Below are positions 1 through 8,300 of a stretch of DNA of 15,896 nucleotides, one piece after another. The stretch lies in NCBI GenBank assembly GCA_937915835.1, contig CALGHA010000125.1:1-15896 (forward strand), written 5' to 3'. Below the pieces are notes generated by a model. That model was not told the origin of the DNA, searched no databases, and saw only the letters and a program-made list of their open reading frames with translations. The position numbers and the translations under genes were made by a program. Source of the stretch: an uncultured Fretibacterium sp. (GTDB taxonomy: Bacteria; Synergistota; Synergistia; Synergistales; Aminobacteriaceae). The stretch's first letter is position 1, and each line of letters opens with the position of its first letter.

Positions 1-22
1 GCTCAAGGCGGCTCATTCTCAT
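1..22 (-). CDS. possible start of a downstream gene (partial, cut by window edge)
   Basis: On the minus strand the TGA stop of the sugar kinase (24-22) shares its A with an ATG at 22-20, the TGATG arrangement typical of translationally coupled genes. The frame reads MRMSRLE and then leaves the window. A second in-frame ATG lies at 16-14. No good Shine-Dalgarno site precedes either, which would fit coupling but also weakens the call. Only seven codons are visible, so no product can be suggested; in an operon with an FGGY kinase a sugar isomerase, epimerase, aldolase or transporter part would be usual, but this is inference only. Confidence 0.33.
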
Positions 23-1497
23 CAATGTTTAAGCTCAAACGGAATTTCAGGAAGAGTTAATTTTTCGCCAGGTGTAAATTTTCCCGTTACTGTCAATCCT
101 TCCTTCAGCTTAGCTTCAATATCCTTCAAGTCCCCGACCGCATAAGCCCCAATCAGCGCGTTCAAGGCCAATGCTCCGCCAGTCTTCAGCGTCAAAGTCT
201 CTGCGCCTATCATGTCCGCTTTAATCTGGTTCCATAATGGAGATTTACTGCCGCCCTCAGTGATTATAATTCTGTCAACAGGAGTTCCGGATTGTCGGCA
301 TCGTTCAGCAATCTCCGAGTACTCGCCAGCAATCGCCTCAAGGACTGCACGCCACATAGTGAATTGATTCGTGTTCATTCCCATGTTGATGAAGCAGCCG
401 TGAACTTCCCTGAAACCTTCCGGGCCTCCAGTTAGCCAAGGCAAGAAACGTAATCCTTCAGAACCTGCGGGAATATCTTTTGCCCCATCGCTGAGAAAAT
501 CGTAGTAAGTGTCATCGCCCGGCTTGTTGCAGATATTATCCCTGAACCATCGAAGCGCAAGCCCGCCAGTTCGGACAAATCCCCAGTAAAAATATGTGTT
601 CGGCAGAGTTCCAGAGTTGAAGATTAAAGCATTTCCCTTCTTGCTCAAACCCGGCACAATTCCCGATGTCGAGATACAGAACATTGAACACGTCCCGGCT
701 ACGTCGACTGCATGACCTGGCTCATAAACTCCGCACGCCAAAAGCGACTGCATTGTGTCTCCTGCTCCTGCACATATCGGAATGCCTTCAGGAAGTCCCG
801 TAAACTCTGAGGCCTCACGTGATAACTTGCCGATTACGTCATAAGGTTTCACGATACGCGGCATTAATGCTTTGTCAATCCCAAGAATATTTAATTGCTC
901 GTCCGACCATTCTTTGTTAATCACGTTATAGCCAAGTCCCCAGCCCGACATTGCTCCCCAGTCGATGAACGCGTCAGACGCTTTAAGTCCTGCAAGCCTC
1001 ATCAAGATATACGGGGCATTATGTACGAACTTGCGAATATTTTTTGCCTCAGGGGAATTTTTCAGGAACCAGCGCGCGAATAATGCCGGGAATAAGCATA
1101 AAGGCTCAGGATTTCCCGTTTCTCGTGCCCAAATGTCGAGATTGAGTGAAGCGAGTTCATCAGCGTCCTGCTGAGTTCGTGAGTCAAGATAATTGATGTA
1201 AGGAGTTATAGCAATTCCCTCATCATTAACTCCAGCAATCCCGCAGATAATCCCGTCTCCCATGATTGTACGGATTGAAGACGGCGAAATATTTTTTTCC
1301 CGCAAAATTTCCGCGCATTTCTTCATGCCCTTTAAAGCGAGTTCGAAGTATTCATGAACGTTCATTTCTACCCAGCCGCTTTGTGGATAATTTAACGTCG
1401 TAGGGTTCACGTCAACAGCCGCTTGATTTCCCTTCTCGTCGTAAACTGCAACTTTCACGCTCTGAGTTCCGGCGTCAAAGCAAAGATAATAATTCAA
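22..1497 (-). CDS. FGGY-family carbohydrate kinase (xylulokinase-like)
   Basis: Cytoplasmic kinase that phosphorylates a sugar or polyol with ATP. The 491 residues match the usual length of the FGGY family. The N-terminal phosphate-binding motif is visible as FDAGTQSVKVAV (residues 7-18, with D8, G10 and T11). The likely catalytic aspartate is D247 in CAGAGDTMQ. The C-terminal ATPase half carries the adenosine-site motif TEGGSKSPLWNQIKADMIG (413-431) and then TGGALALNALIGAYAVGD. Closest in feel to XylB, but FGGY enzymes acting on xylulose, ribulose, glycerol, gluconate, fuculose or erythritol look alike, so the substrate is left open and no symbol is given. The start is TTG at 1497-1495, chosen because GGAGGTG lies 8 nt upstream (1512-1506) and the D-G-T motif begins seven codons later. 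The gene follows a strong terminator, so it probably has its own promoter; its stop overlaps a possible next gene. Confidence 0.9.
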   Translation of the reverse strand: MNYYLCFDAGTQSVKVAVYDEKGNQAAVDVNPTTLNYPQSGWVEMNVHEYFELALKGMKKCAEILREKNISPSSIRTIMGDGIICGIAGVNDEGIAITPYINYLDSRTQQDADELASLNLDIWARETGNPEPLCLFPALFARWFLKNSPEAKNIRKFVHNAPYILMRLAGLKASDAFIDWGAMSGWGLGYNVINKEWSDEQLNILGIDKALMPRIVKPYDVIGKLSREASEFTGLPEGIPICAGAGDTMQSLLACGVYEPGHAVDVAGTCSMFCISTSGIVPGLSKKGNALIFNSGTLPNTYFYWGFVRTGGLALRWFRDNICNKPGDDTYYDFLSDGAKDIPAGSEGLRFLPWLTGGPEGFREVHGCFINMGMNTNQFTMWRAVLEAIAGEYSEIAERCRQSGTPVDRIIITEGGSKSPLWNQIKADMIGAETLTLKTGGALALNALIGAYAVGDLKDIEAKLKEGLTVTGKFTPGEKLTLPEIPFELKH

Positions 1498-1505
1498 GTT
1501 TTATG

Positions 1506-1512
1506 CACCTCC
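1506..1512 (-). promoter_or_regulatory. Shine-Dalgarno site fixing the TTG start of the sugar kinase
   Basis: The minus strand reads GGAGGTG with an 8-nt spacer before the TTG at 1497-1495. No ATG is available near the conserved N-terminal motif, so this site decides the start. Confidence 0.8.
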
Positions 1513-1536
1513 AAAAAAGTTTGATTAATGATAATT

Positions 1537-1542
1537 ATTATA
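1537..1542 (-). promoter_or_regulatory. possible -10 box for the sugar kinase
   Basis: The minus strand carries a perfect TATAAT just after the terminator of the upstream gene and about 40 nt before the kinase start. No recognisable -35 element sits 16-18 nt upstream, because that space is taken up by the terminator hairpin and T-run. A weak or activator-dependent promoter is possible. Confidence 0.3.
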
Positions 1543-1547
1543 GCGCA

Positions 1548-1586
1548 TAAAAAAATCCCTCCCGCTCACTCTCGAACAGGAAGGAT
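1548..1586 (-). terminator. intrinsic terminator after the Synerg-CTERM gene
   Basis: Read on the minus strand, ATCCTTCCTG (1586-1577) pairs with CGGGAGGGAT (1564-1555) in a 10-bp stem with two G-T wobbles, a 12-nt loop, and a run of seven T directly after it. It lies 37 nt past the TAA stop at 1623 and separates this gene from the kinase. Confidence 0.88.
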
Positions 1587-1622
1587 GAAAGTATTACTTG
1601 TAAAATTGTTCTGCGATTTATA

Positions 1623-3047
1623 TTACTTTTTGCGTGCGATTAATCCACCGAGTAACGCAAATGCAAGGACTGACCAACCAGCTGAGCATCCGCCGCCTGA
1701 ACTTCCTAAGCCGCCGCCTGAAGGCTCACCAGCGACTTTTACTTGTGTCAATACTGCCGGTTTTGAAGCCGCTGATGAAAGCTGGAATGCTATGTAACCG
1801 CGAGTATAACGTGAGCTTGCTCCGAAAACTTCTGACGCTGTAAGTTCCACAAGCTGACCGCCGCTATCCTTGAGGAATTTAGCAGTTGTATCTTGAGCAC
1901 CGCTGATGTTGTTCGGGTAGAAGTTAAGAGCTGCTCCACTGCTAAGATCGCTGGCTGTCTTCGCTCCTCTGTCGAACGATACTGCCGCAATGTAATTCTT
2001 CGCTGATGATGGCGCGCTGATTGCAGGAAGCGTTAATGTCGTGAAATACTCATAATTTTCTCCGTCTGGTGTCTTCAGGGCTGTATCCTCAGCTGAGTCC
2101 GTCCATCCCGCTGTTGATACTGCATCCACCGGGATCATCTCATAATTCGCATAAGATCCGGTAAGTAATGCGCTGTCAACATACGTTGAGAATGTGCTTG
2201 TTGACATAACCTTTACACTAGAGATAACTTCTTCTGCAACAGATACCTGCGAAGTCTCGATGTTCGGGTCATTTGCTATTTCCGTTGCGGGAACAGAGAT
2301 AACTGGGTCATAAATTTCTCCTGCTACCATGTACACAACTGCTGTGAGTTCGCCGGGTTCTGCTCCGTTTGCATTGTTTTCACTAGGAATTACATCAACT
2401 ACCGCACCTGTGCTGTCAAGGAATACTGCATCGCCGTCTCCTGTTGCTGCTGCTGCGAACCCTGCTCTGCTGGCTGCACTGCGCGGGAACATGTCGATCT
2501 GCGGTGTCTTGCCGTACATTGCGCTAGGAAACTTGGGCATTTTCACCGGTTGAGGTCCTGTCTCCTTAACGCCCATACCGCGAGGAAGTGTACCGACCGC
2601 TGTACGATTAGTTAAGCCTGCATTTGCCAATCTTGCCGAACCCTGCTCGATTGCCTCATTGTTGGAGGAATATTGCTCTGCCTCATTGACCTGAAGGTTG
2701 GATGCGGGCTGAACTGTTGTCGATCCTCCGCTTATTCCGAGCGCGCTAAGAATCGAGGATACAGTGTTCTGAATCGCATTGAAAATTGTTGTCGCAACAG
2801 GCTGAGTGACCTGCGCGGCCGTAACAATGTTTGCCTGAGCAACTGATACAACTACAACAACTACTGCCGGCTTCTCTGTAGTAACAGTCGCCTCCGTCTC
2901 CGTTGCTCCCTCAGAACCGGTACCGCCAGTACCAGGATCAATAGGAGGGGTAGGGGTAACGTGGCCGCCGTCTGAATCCGCCGCAAAAGCACTTCCTGCA
3001 AACGCAAGCATTAAAACTACTAAGAATAACGCTAAAAACTTTTTCAT
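1623..3047 (-). CDS. exported surface protein with Synerg-CTERM sorting signal, function unknown
   Basis: 474 residues. Signal peptide at 1-22 (MKKF, hydrophobic core LALFLVVLMLAFAG, cleavage after SAFA-A). Next come a low-complexity linker rich in P, G, T and E (23-60), a run of six valines (62-67) and an Ala/Ser/Thr-rich body of probable beta structure that I cannot assign to a family. The end is diagnostic: EPSGGGLGSSGGGCSAG (441-457), a hydrophobic helix WSVLAFALLGGLI and the basic tail ARKK. This is the layout of the Synerg-CTERM signal of Synergistota, one of several Cys- or Gly-containing C-terminal signals thought to be cut and anchored by a dedicated envelope protease. The protein is therefore probably exported and anchored to the envelope. 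The start is ATG at 3047 with AAGGAG upstream; a longer reading frame to 3164 would overlap the promoter. The gene stands alone, with its own promoter and terminator. Role could be structural, adhesive or polysaccharide-binding, all unproven. Confidence 0.85.
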   Translation of the reverse strand: MKKFLALFLVVLMLAFAGSAFAADSDGGHVTPTPPIDPGTGGTGSEGATETEATVTTEKPAVVVVVVSVAQANIVTAAQVTQPVATTIFNAIQNTVSSILSALGISGGSTTVQPASNLQVNEAEQYSSNNEAIEQGSARLANAGLTNRTAVGTLPRGMGVKETGPQPVKMPKFPSAMYGKTPQIDMFPRSAASRAGFAAAATGDGDAVFLDSTGAVVDVIPSENNANGAEPGELTAVVYMVAGEIYDPVISVPATEIANDPNIETSQVSVAEEVISSVKVMSTSTFSTYVDSALLTGSYANYEMIPVDAVSTAGWTDSAEDTALKTPDGENYEYFTTLTLPAISAPSSAKNYIAAVSFDRGAKTASDLSSGAALNFYPNNISGAQDTTAKFLKDSGGQLVELTASEVFGASSRYTRGYIAFQLSSAASKPAVLTQVKVAGEPSGGGLGSSGGGCSAGWSVLAFALLGGLIARKK

Positions 3048-3060
3048 AAGTGATAAAGCA

Positions 3061-3066
3061 CTCCTT
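3061..3066 (-). promoter_or_regulatory. Shine-Dalgarno site selecting the ATG at 3047
   Basis: The minus strand reads AAGGAG about 13 nt before the ATG at 3047-3045. The spacing is a little long, but the MKKF start gives a textbook signal peptide while the upstream extension does not. Confidence 0.6.
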
Positions 3067-3123
3067 TCGGAATATTTGTATAAATTATTAAGACTAAGTA
3101 ATACACGCAGAACTGCAATGAAC

Positions 3124-3151
3124 ATTTTACACCGTGAATTTTCTTTGTCAA
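3124..3151 (-). promoter_or_regulatory. sigma-70-type promoter of the Synerg-CTERM gene
   Basis: The minus strand carries TTGACA (3151-3146), a 16-nt spacer and TAAAAT (3129-3124). Transcription would start near 3117, giving a leader of about 70 nt before the ATG at 3047. It lies just past the stop of the TPR-like gene, so the surface protein gene can be expressed independently of ugd. Confidence 0.75.
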
Positions 3152-3194
3152 TTAAACGTTTCAAAAATTTAATACAGCATTTTTACCCATTTTA

Positions 3195-3632
3195 CTAATT
3201 CAGCTTTGAACGTATAAGATTGGGCAGAGAATTTTCGTTCTGAAGCTGTCGTATCAACTCCGCACGTCTTGCGTCCTTCGCATCGTATAAATCTACAAGC
3301 CGACATTTCACAAGAATTGAGCGATTTGACTTCGGATAATTCTTCAGGCAGAGTTCAAGCATCTCGCGAGCCTCCTGCCTCATCTCCTCAGGAAATCCAT
3401 CGAGATACAAATCCGCCAAATCCCAATATGCCGCTTCAGCTTCTTCCGTTCCCTTGCATTTGTCCGTAATCTTCTGCAAGATCGCTTCACGCTCGAAAGG
3501 ATCTCCGGAACTCCCTAATCTATTAAGCTCAACACGCAAAATTAACGCCTCACGTTCAAGCCCGACAATATCCGCGCAATAAGCACATGAAGCTGTCATC
3601 AGCAGGATTAGCAACGTAAAAATTTTCCTCAA
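3195..3632 (-). CDS. small exported protein with TPR-like helices
   Basis: 145 residues with an N-terminal signal sequence (MRKIFTLLILLMTASCAYCA). Cleavage by signal peptidase I after AYCA is likely. TASC could be read as a lipobox, but the residue three before Cys is T rather than the usual L/V/I, so a lipoprotein is only possible. Residues 62-120 hold two helical hairpins of tetratricopeptide type: AAYWDLADLYL followed by AREMLELCLKNYPKS, then a second half-repeat ending RLVDLYDAKD. The pattern recalls short periplasmic TPR proteins of the YbgF/CpoB kind, which mediate protein contacts in the envelope. The start is TTG at 3632, which overlaps the ugd stop as TTGA, and GGGAGG lies 8 nt upstream; no ATG competes. 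It is co-transcribed with and translationally coupled to ugd. I do not recognise a specific gene; partner and function are unknown. Confidence 0.72.
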   Translation of the reverse strand: MRKIFTLLILLMTASCAYCADIVGLEREALILRVELNRLGSSGDPFEREAILQKITDKCKGTEEAEAAYWDLADLYLDGFPEEMRQEAREMLELCLKNYPKSNRSILVKCRLVDLYDAKDARRAELIRQLQNENSLPNLIRSKLN

Positions 3633-4948
3633 ACTTCCGGCCTCCCTATTGAAATATACTCAAAGCCTCGTTGTCTCATCTCGTCGAGCGAGTATAAATT
3701 TCTCCCATCAATTATCAACGCTCGCGACATCAAGTTTTTCATGCGTGTAAAGTCAGGTTGTCTGTAAATGTCCCATTCTGTCATTACTGCGAGGGCATCA
3801 GCATTATTCACAGCGTCGTAAATGTCCGGCATGTAAACGAGGCCTTTATGTTCGCCCAAAACTGAACGGGTTTCTTCGATTGCTCGAGGGTCTGTCGCCT
3901 GAATATGAGCTCCGGCTTCAAGCAATGATTTTATCAGGACGTGTGCAGGAGCTTCGCGAGTGTCTGAAGTCTTCGGCTTGAAAGCTAATCCCCAGACAGC
4001 AATAGTTTTTCCTTCTAATGTTTCAAATTTCGATGAAAGTTTAGCAAACATTGACTTTTTCGCGCATTCGTTAACGTCGTCGACAGCCGTCAAGATTTGA
4101 GGTTCATAGCCTGCTGCTCTCGCAAAATCACGTAAAGCCCGTACATCTTTCGGGAAACATGATCCGCCGTAACCACAGCCAGCATTGAGAAACTTTTTGC
4201 CAATTCTCTCGTCTAAGCCTATTCCTCTTCGGACGTTCTCAACGTTAGCTCCAACGTGCTCACAAATTCCGGCCATCTCGTTCATAAATGAAATTCGGGT
4301 TGCAAGCATGGCATTAGCGGCATATTTGGACATCTCGGCTGAAGCTGTATCCATGAACAATAATTTCGACGGCTCAAGGAACGAATAAAGCTGAGTGAAA
4401 ATTTTCTGAGCTTCCGGGCTGTCAACGCCAATAATAACCCTGTCAGGTTCAAGAAAGTCCGTGAGTGATGAGCCTTCACGCAAAAACTCAGGGTTTGAGG
4501 CCATGAATAATTTGTGAGAGGCTTTTTTCGCGTCAAGTTCTTCTTGCACGATTGAACGTACCATTTTATTTGTCCCGACTGGAACTGTAGACTTCACGAT
4601 TACGAGCAAATCTCCGGCCATTCCTGAGCCTATATCATGAGCAGCACTCTGAATATACTTCATGTTCGCGCTTCCGTCCGGAGCCTGAGGAGTTCCCACG
4701 CAGATAAAGCACGCTTCAGCTCCCGTTAATGCTTCGGCTGTCGATGTCGTGAATGACAAACGGCCTTCTCTCATGTTACGTGTCATCATCTCTTCAAGAC
4801 CAGGCTCATAAAACGGGACAATTCCCTTCTTCAACGTTTCAACACGTTCTTGATTTACGTCAACACAGACTACATTATTTCCGTAACGCGCAAGACATGT
4901 TCCAGTTACGAGGCCTACATAGCCGGTTCCGATTACTACAAGTTTCAA
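3629..4948 (-). CDS. ugd: UDP-glucose 6-dehydrogenase
   Basis: Cytoplasmic enzyme that oxidises UDP-glucose to UDP-glucuronate with two NAD+, a precursor for acidic capsule, exopolysaccharide or modified lipid A. 439 residues, the usual size of the bacterial class. The N-terminal NAD-binding Rossmann fold starts at residue 1 (VVIGTGYVGLVTG, glycines 7, 9 and 12), with D30 as the probable ribose-binding acid. VGTPQAPDGSANM (84-96), KSTVPVGT (119-126) and NPEFLREGS (152-160) are family signatures. The active-site cysteine is C264 in GCGYGGSCFPKD, with K208 and N212 in SKYAANAML also conserved. The C-terminal UDP-binding domain begins near WGLAFKPKTSDTREAPA (319-335). Start is TTG at 4948 with GGAGAG 10 nt upstream; it is required because the Rossmann motif begins at once. 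First gene of a two-gene unit with the TPR-like gene. Related UDP-ManNAc dehydrogenases share the fold, but the signatures favour Ugd. Confidence 0.93.
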   Translation of the reverse strand: MKLVVIGTGYVGLVTGTCLARYGNNVVCVDVNQERVETLKKGIVPFYEPGLEEMMTRNMREGRLSFTTSTAEALTGAEACFICVGTPQAPDGSANMKYIQSAAHDIGSGMAGDLLVIVKSTVPVGTNKMVRSIVQEELDAKKASHKLFMASNPEFLREGSSLTDFLEPDRVIIGVDSPEAQKIFTQLYSFLEPSKLLFMDTASAEMSKYAANAMLATRISFMNEMAGICEHVGANVENVRRGIGLDERIGKKFLNAGCGYGGSCFPKDVRALRDFARAAGYEPQILTAVDDVNECAKKSMFAKLSSKFETLEGKTIAVWGLAFKPKTSDTREAPAHVLIKSLLEAGAHIQATDPRAIEETRSVLGEHKGLVYMPDIYDAVNNADALAVMTEWDIYRQPDFTRMKNLMSRALIIDGRNLYSLDEMRQRGFEYISIGRPEV

Positions 4949-4988
4949 GATTTAATCACTCTCCGAATAAATTTATCTTTTTATCTTT

Positions 4989-5062
4989 GAACGTGAGAAA
5001 TTATACACTGTGTTATGACGCGCGCAATTTTTTATCATGAAAATAGAACGTGTTATATTTTA
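4989..5062. repeat. two imperfect 17-bp direct repeats flanking the ugd promoter
   Basis: GAACGTG opens both copies (4989-5005 and 5046-5062); over 17 bases 13 agree. One copy overlaps the -10 box of the ugd promoter and the other lies upstream of its -35 box, so they could be operator sites, but short AT-rich matches like this also arise by chance. Confidence 0.25.
5000..5027 (-). promoter_or_regulatory. promoter of ugd and the TPR-like gene
   Basis: The minus strand carries TTGCGC (5027-5022), a 16-nt spacer and a perfect TATAAT (5005-5000). Transcription would start near 4993, leaving a leader of about 45 nt before the TTG start of ugd. It is divergent from the tRNA-Leu promoter. Confidence 0.65.
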
Positions 5063-5085
5063 GCGTTGATGATTTTATTTCGGAC

Positions 5086-5113
5086 TTGCAAAAAATTTAT
5101 ACGCTGATAAAAT
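5086..5113 (+). promoter_or_regulatory. promoter of tRNA-Leu
   Basis: TTGCAA (5086-5091), a 16-nt spacer and TAAAAT (5108-5113) within GCTGATAAAAT. Transcription would start near 5120, about 13 nt before the mature tRNA. The promoter at the right end of the window has the same spacing and shares the GCTGATAAAAT block. Confidence 0.7.
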
Positions 5114-5132
5114 ATTTTCTCGTAATTTACTT

Positions 5133-5219
5133 GCCCGGTTGGCGGAATTGGTAGACGCGCTAGATTCAGGTTCTAGTGGGCGCAAGTTCGTGGAGGTTCG
5201 AGTCCTCTATCGGGCACCA
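5133..5219 (+). tRNA. tRNA-Leu, anticodon CAG
   Basis: Complete class II tRNA of 87 nt including an encoded CCA (5217-5219) and discriminator A at 5216. The acceptor stem GCCCGGT pairs with ATCGGGC (one G-U). The anticodon stem CTAGA/TCTAG encloses the loop TTCAGGT, placing CAG at 5167-5169, which reads CUG leucine codons. The long variable arm GGGCGCAAGTTCGTG is typical of leucine tRNAs, and the T arm GGAGG-TTCGAGT-CCTCT is normal. It stands alone 140 nt before rpoB with no terminator in between, so some readthrough into rpoB is likely. I saw no duplicate of its 3' end that would mark an integrated element. Confidence 0.97.
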
Positions 5220-5279
5220 TCTTTATGAATATTAACTACAAATACGCTAAGAAATTTAACGGGGTATGGTCATGTTGGC

Positions 5280-5308
5280 TTGACATGATTATGCCCTTTT
5301 GTTATTAT
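5280..5308 (+). promoter_or_regulatory. strong promoter of rpoBC
   Basis: TTGACA (5280-5285), a 17-nt spacer and TATTAT (5303-5308), the best consensus match in the window. Transcription would start near 5315, giving a leader of about 45 nt with an A9 tract at 5321-5329. The promoter lies inside the upstream extension of the rpoB reading frame, which argues for translation from the ATG at 5360. Confidence 0.8.
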
Positions 5309-5345
5309 GCGTTATTGCTCAAAAAAAAAGCAAAGCCAGACTGTC

Positions 5346-5353
5346 AGGGGAGG
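5346..5353 (+). promoter_or_regulatory. Shine-Dalgarno site fixing the rpoB start
   Basis: AGGGGAGG lies 6 nt before the ATG at 5360. The alternative upstream ATG at 5225 has no such site and would add 45 residues without family resemblance. Confidence 0.85.
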
Positions 5354-5359
5354 TTCAAA

Positions 5360-8300
5360 ATGCCTGAATTTGTTCCAATCAGTAAAAACCGGAAGCGTTA
5401 CACTTTCGGACGCGCACACGACGTTATAGCAATGCCCGATATGATCGAGGTACAGAGAGCATCGTATCAATGGTTTTATCAGGACAATATGGCTCCCGAA
5501 GAACGAAAATCACAAGGACTTCAAGAATTGCTCGAGGAAGTTTTTCCGATTGAAAGTTACGACGGGAATTATGCACTTGAATTTGTAAGTTACGCAATTG
5601 ACAAACCTAAAATTTCAGAGGAAGAAGCACGACAAAAAGATAAAACGTGGGCACGGCCGATTAAAGCGACAATAAGGCTCACGAACACGAAAACTCAGGT
5701 CAGGAAGGAAGCTAAAGAGATATTTCTCGGAGATTTCCCGGTAATGACTGAGCGAGGAACTTTTATCATAAACGGGACTGAACGTGTTGTTATAAATCAG
5801 CTTGCACGTTCGGCCGGAATTTATTTTACACATTCGGGGGATTCATGTTCAGCTAAGTTAATTCCTGATAGAGGAGCTTGGCTTGATTTTGCTATGCCGG
5901 AATCCGAAAAGGAAGTAATCTCCGCGAATATCGACAACAGAAAAAAATTGCCAATAACTTTATTGCTCAAAGCATTCGGCGCGAAAAATAACGCTGAAAT
6001 TCTGGAGCTTCTGGATATAGGCACGACGTATAGAAAATTTGATAATGAGCTCAAGGGATTTATGGCCGCTGAGGATTATTATAATGATGAAACTGGAGAT
6101 TTAATCGTCGCAAAAGGTTCATTGATTGACGAGGAGAAATTAGCGAAACTCTTTGAAGCAGATCCTTCCGAAGACGGTCAAATTCTGGTTTATGACATGG
6201 ACACTGCGCTTGCTCGAACTCTTGACAAGGATAAAACGAGAAATCCAGACGAGGCAATTCAAGATATTTTCAGAAGGTTACGGCCTAATGAGCTTGCGAG
6301 GATTGAGAACGCAAGGGATTACTTCAGGGGATTACTGCAAGACCCAAGACGTTACACACTCGGCAGGGTTGGACGCTATAAATTAAATCGCCGTCTCAAA
6401 ATGGATGTCTCAGAGGACGAAAGACTTTTAACCCTTGATGATGTTATCGCAATAATCAAAGAGATGTTTGCTATGAAGAACGAGGATAAGATTAGCGATG
6501 ACATTGACCATTTAGGAAATCGCCGAGTACGCTCAATCGGAGAATTGCTGCAAAATCAGGTTAGAATTGGCCTTCTCAGAATGGAAAGAATTGTACGCGA
6601 GAGAATGACGACAATCCCCAATCTCGACGAAGTTACCGGTCATGAGTTAATCAACGTCCGGCCAATTTCAGCATGTCTTCGTGAATTTTTCGGTTCCGGC
6701 CAATTGTCGCAATTCATGGACCAGACTAACCCGTTGGCAGAAGTTACACACAGAAGAAGGCTTTCTGCGCTTGGACCTGGAGGATTGAGCCGAGAAAGAG
6801 CGGGCTTTGAAGCTAGGGACGTTCATTATACGCATTACGGGCGAGTTTGTCCGATTGAGACACCTGAAGGACCGAACATCGGGCTTGTTTCATCGTTGAC
6901 GACTTACGCGAGCATTAACGATCACGGATTTCTTGTTACACCACGCCGTAAAGTTAAAGACGGGAAATTGACGGATGAGATTGAATTATTATCCGCAGAT
7001 GACGAGGATAAAAGCTATGTTGCAATGGCCAGCACACAACTTGAGGACGACGGAATAACCATAGCCGGAGATTCATGCCCTACAAGACATGCCGACGAGA
7101 TTATCACGGTTCCGACAGATAACGTTGACTATATGGACGTTTCGCCGCGTCAAATCGTCTCGCCGTCGACAGCGTTAATCCCCTTCCTTGAGCATGACGA
7201 CGCTAACAGGGCCTTGATGGGTTCAAACATGCAGAGGCAGGCAGTACCGTTGCTTGTTCCTGAAGCTCCGATTGTTGGCACTGGAATTGAACACAGAATT
7301 GCGAAGGATTCCGGCTCATGTGTCTCAGCGAGAGAGAGCGGAACTGTTACTTACGTTGATTCCGACAAGATAAAGATTAAGAACAGCAAAGGCCGTGAGA
7401 GGACTTACGACTTAATCAAGTTCAGACGGTCAAATCAATCTACATTAATTCATCAACGTCCGCTTGTCCATAAAGGCGAAGAAGTTGTGAAGGGCGATAT
7501 TATTGCTGACGGTCAGGCAATCGAAAATGGCGAGCTTGCACTTGGCCATAACGTTTTAGTCGCGTTCGTCCCTTGGGAAGGCTACAACTTTGAAGATGCT
7601 ATTTTGCTCAGTGAAAATTTAGTGAAGGAAGACAAATTTTCATCTGTACATATAGAAGAATATGAAATCGAAGCGCGCGAGACGAAATTAGGGGCTGAAG
7701 AGATTACCCGTGATATTCCGAACGTCGGCGAAGACATGTTGCGTGATTTAGGCGAGGACGGAATTATCCGCGTTGGTGCAGAGGTCAGCGCAGGAGATAT
7801 TCTCGTCGGAAAAGTTACGCCCAAAGGTGAAAGCGACCAGACTCCGGAAGAAAAGTTATTGCGAGCAATCTTCGGAGAAAAAGCCCGTGAAGTCCGCGAT
7901 AACTCGTTGAAATTGCCAAATGGTTCATGGGGAAAAGTCGTAGCTATTAAGCATATGGACAGGAAGAGCAATCCCGATTTAGGCTCAGGAGTTACGGACT
8001 CGGTGAAAGTTTACGTTGCTCAGCGAAGAAAAATTACGGTCGGCGACAAAATGGCAGGACGACACGGGAATAAAGGCGTTGTCAGTCGAATTTTGCCGGT
8101 TGAGGATATGCCGTATTTACCTGATGGAACGCCGGTTGATGTCGTTTTAAATCCTTTGGGAGTTCCGAGCCGAATGAACTTAGGCCAGGTTCTGGAAACT
8201 ATCATGGGATTTGTCGCGCTCAATAACGGTTGGCATGTCTCAACTCCAGTTTTCGAGGGAGCCAATGAGAATGAAATCTTTGCTGAGATGAAAAAGATTG

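Noticed and set aside
2851..2875. Repetitive valine codons in the Synerg-CTERM gene as a phase-variable repeat
   Set aside because: The codons are mixed (GTA, GTT, GTC-like forms), so there is no pure nucleotide repeat for slippage.
3048..3164. Upstream extension of the Synerg-CTERM frame (39 residues)
   Set aside because: It overlaps the TTGACA/TAAAAT promoter and would bury the signal peptide inside the protein.
5133..5219. tRNA-Leu as an integration site
   Set aside because: No integrase gene and no repeated copy of the tRNA 3' end was seen; rpoB follows directly.
5321..5329. A9 tract in the rpoB leader as a programmed slippage site
   Set aside because: It lies in the untranslated leader, upstream of the ATG, so it cannot shift a frame; an effect on transcript initiation is possible but cannot be judged here.
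5225..5359. Upstream extension of the rpoB frame (45 residues)
   Set aside because: It covers the rpoB -35 and -10 boxes, lacks a Shine-Dalgarno site and has no resemblance to RpoB N-termini; the ATG at 5360 has an ideal one.
6698..6776. Rifampicin-resistance changes in RpoB
   Set aside because: The main contact residues (equivalents of D516, H526, S531 and L533) are wild type; differences such as DQTNPLAE are common natural variants.
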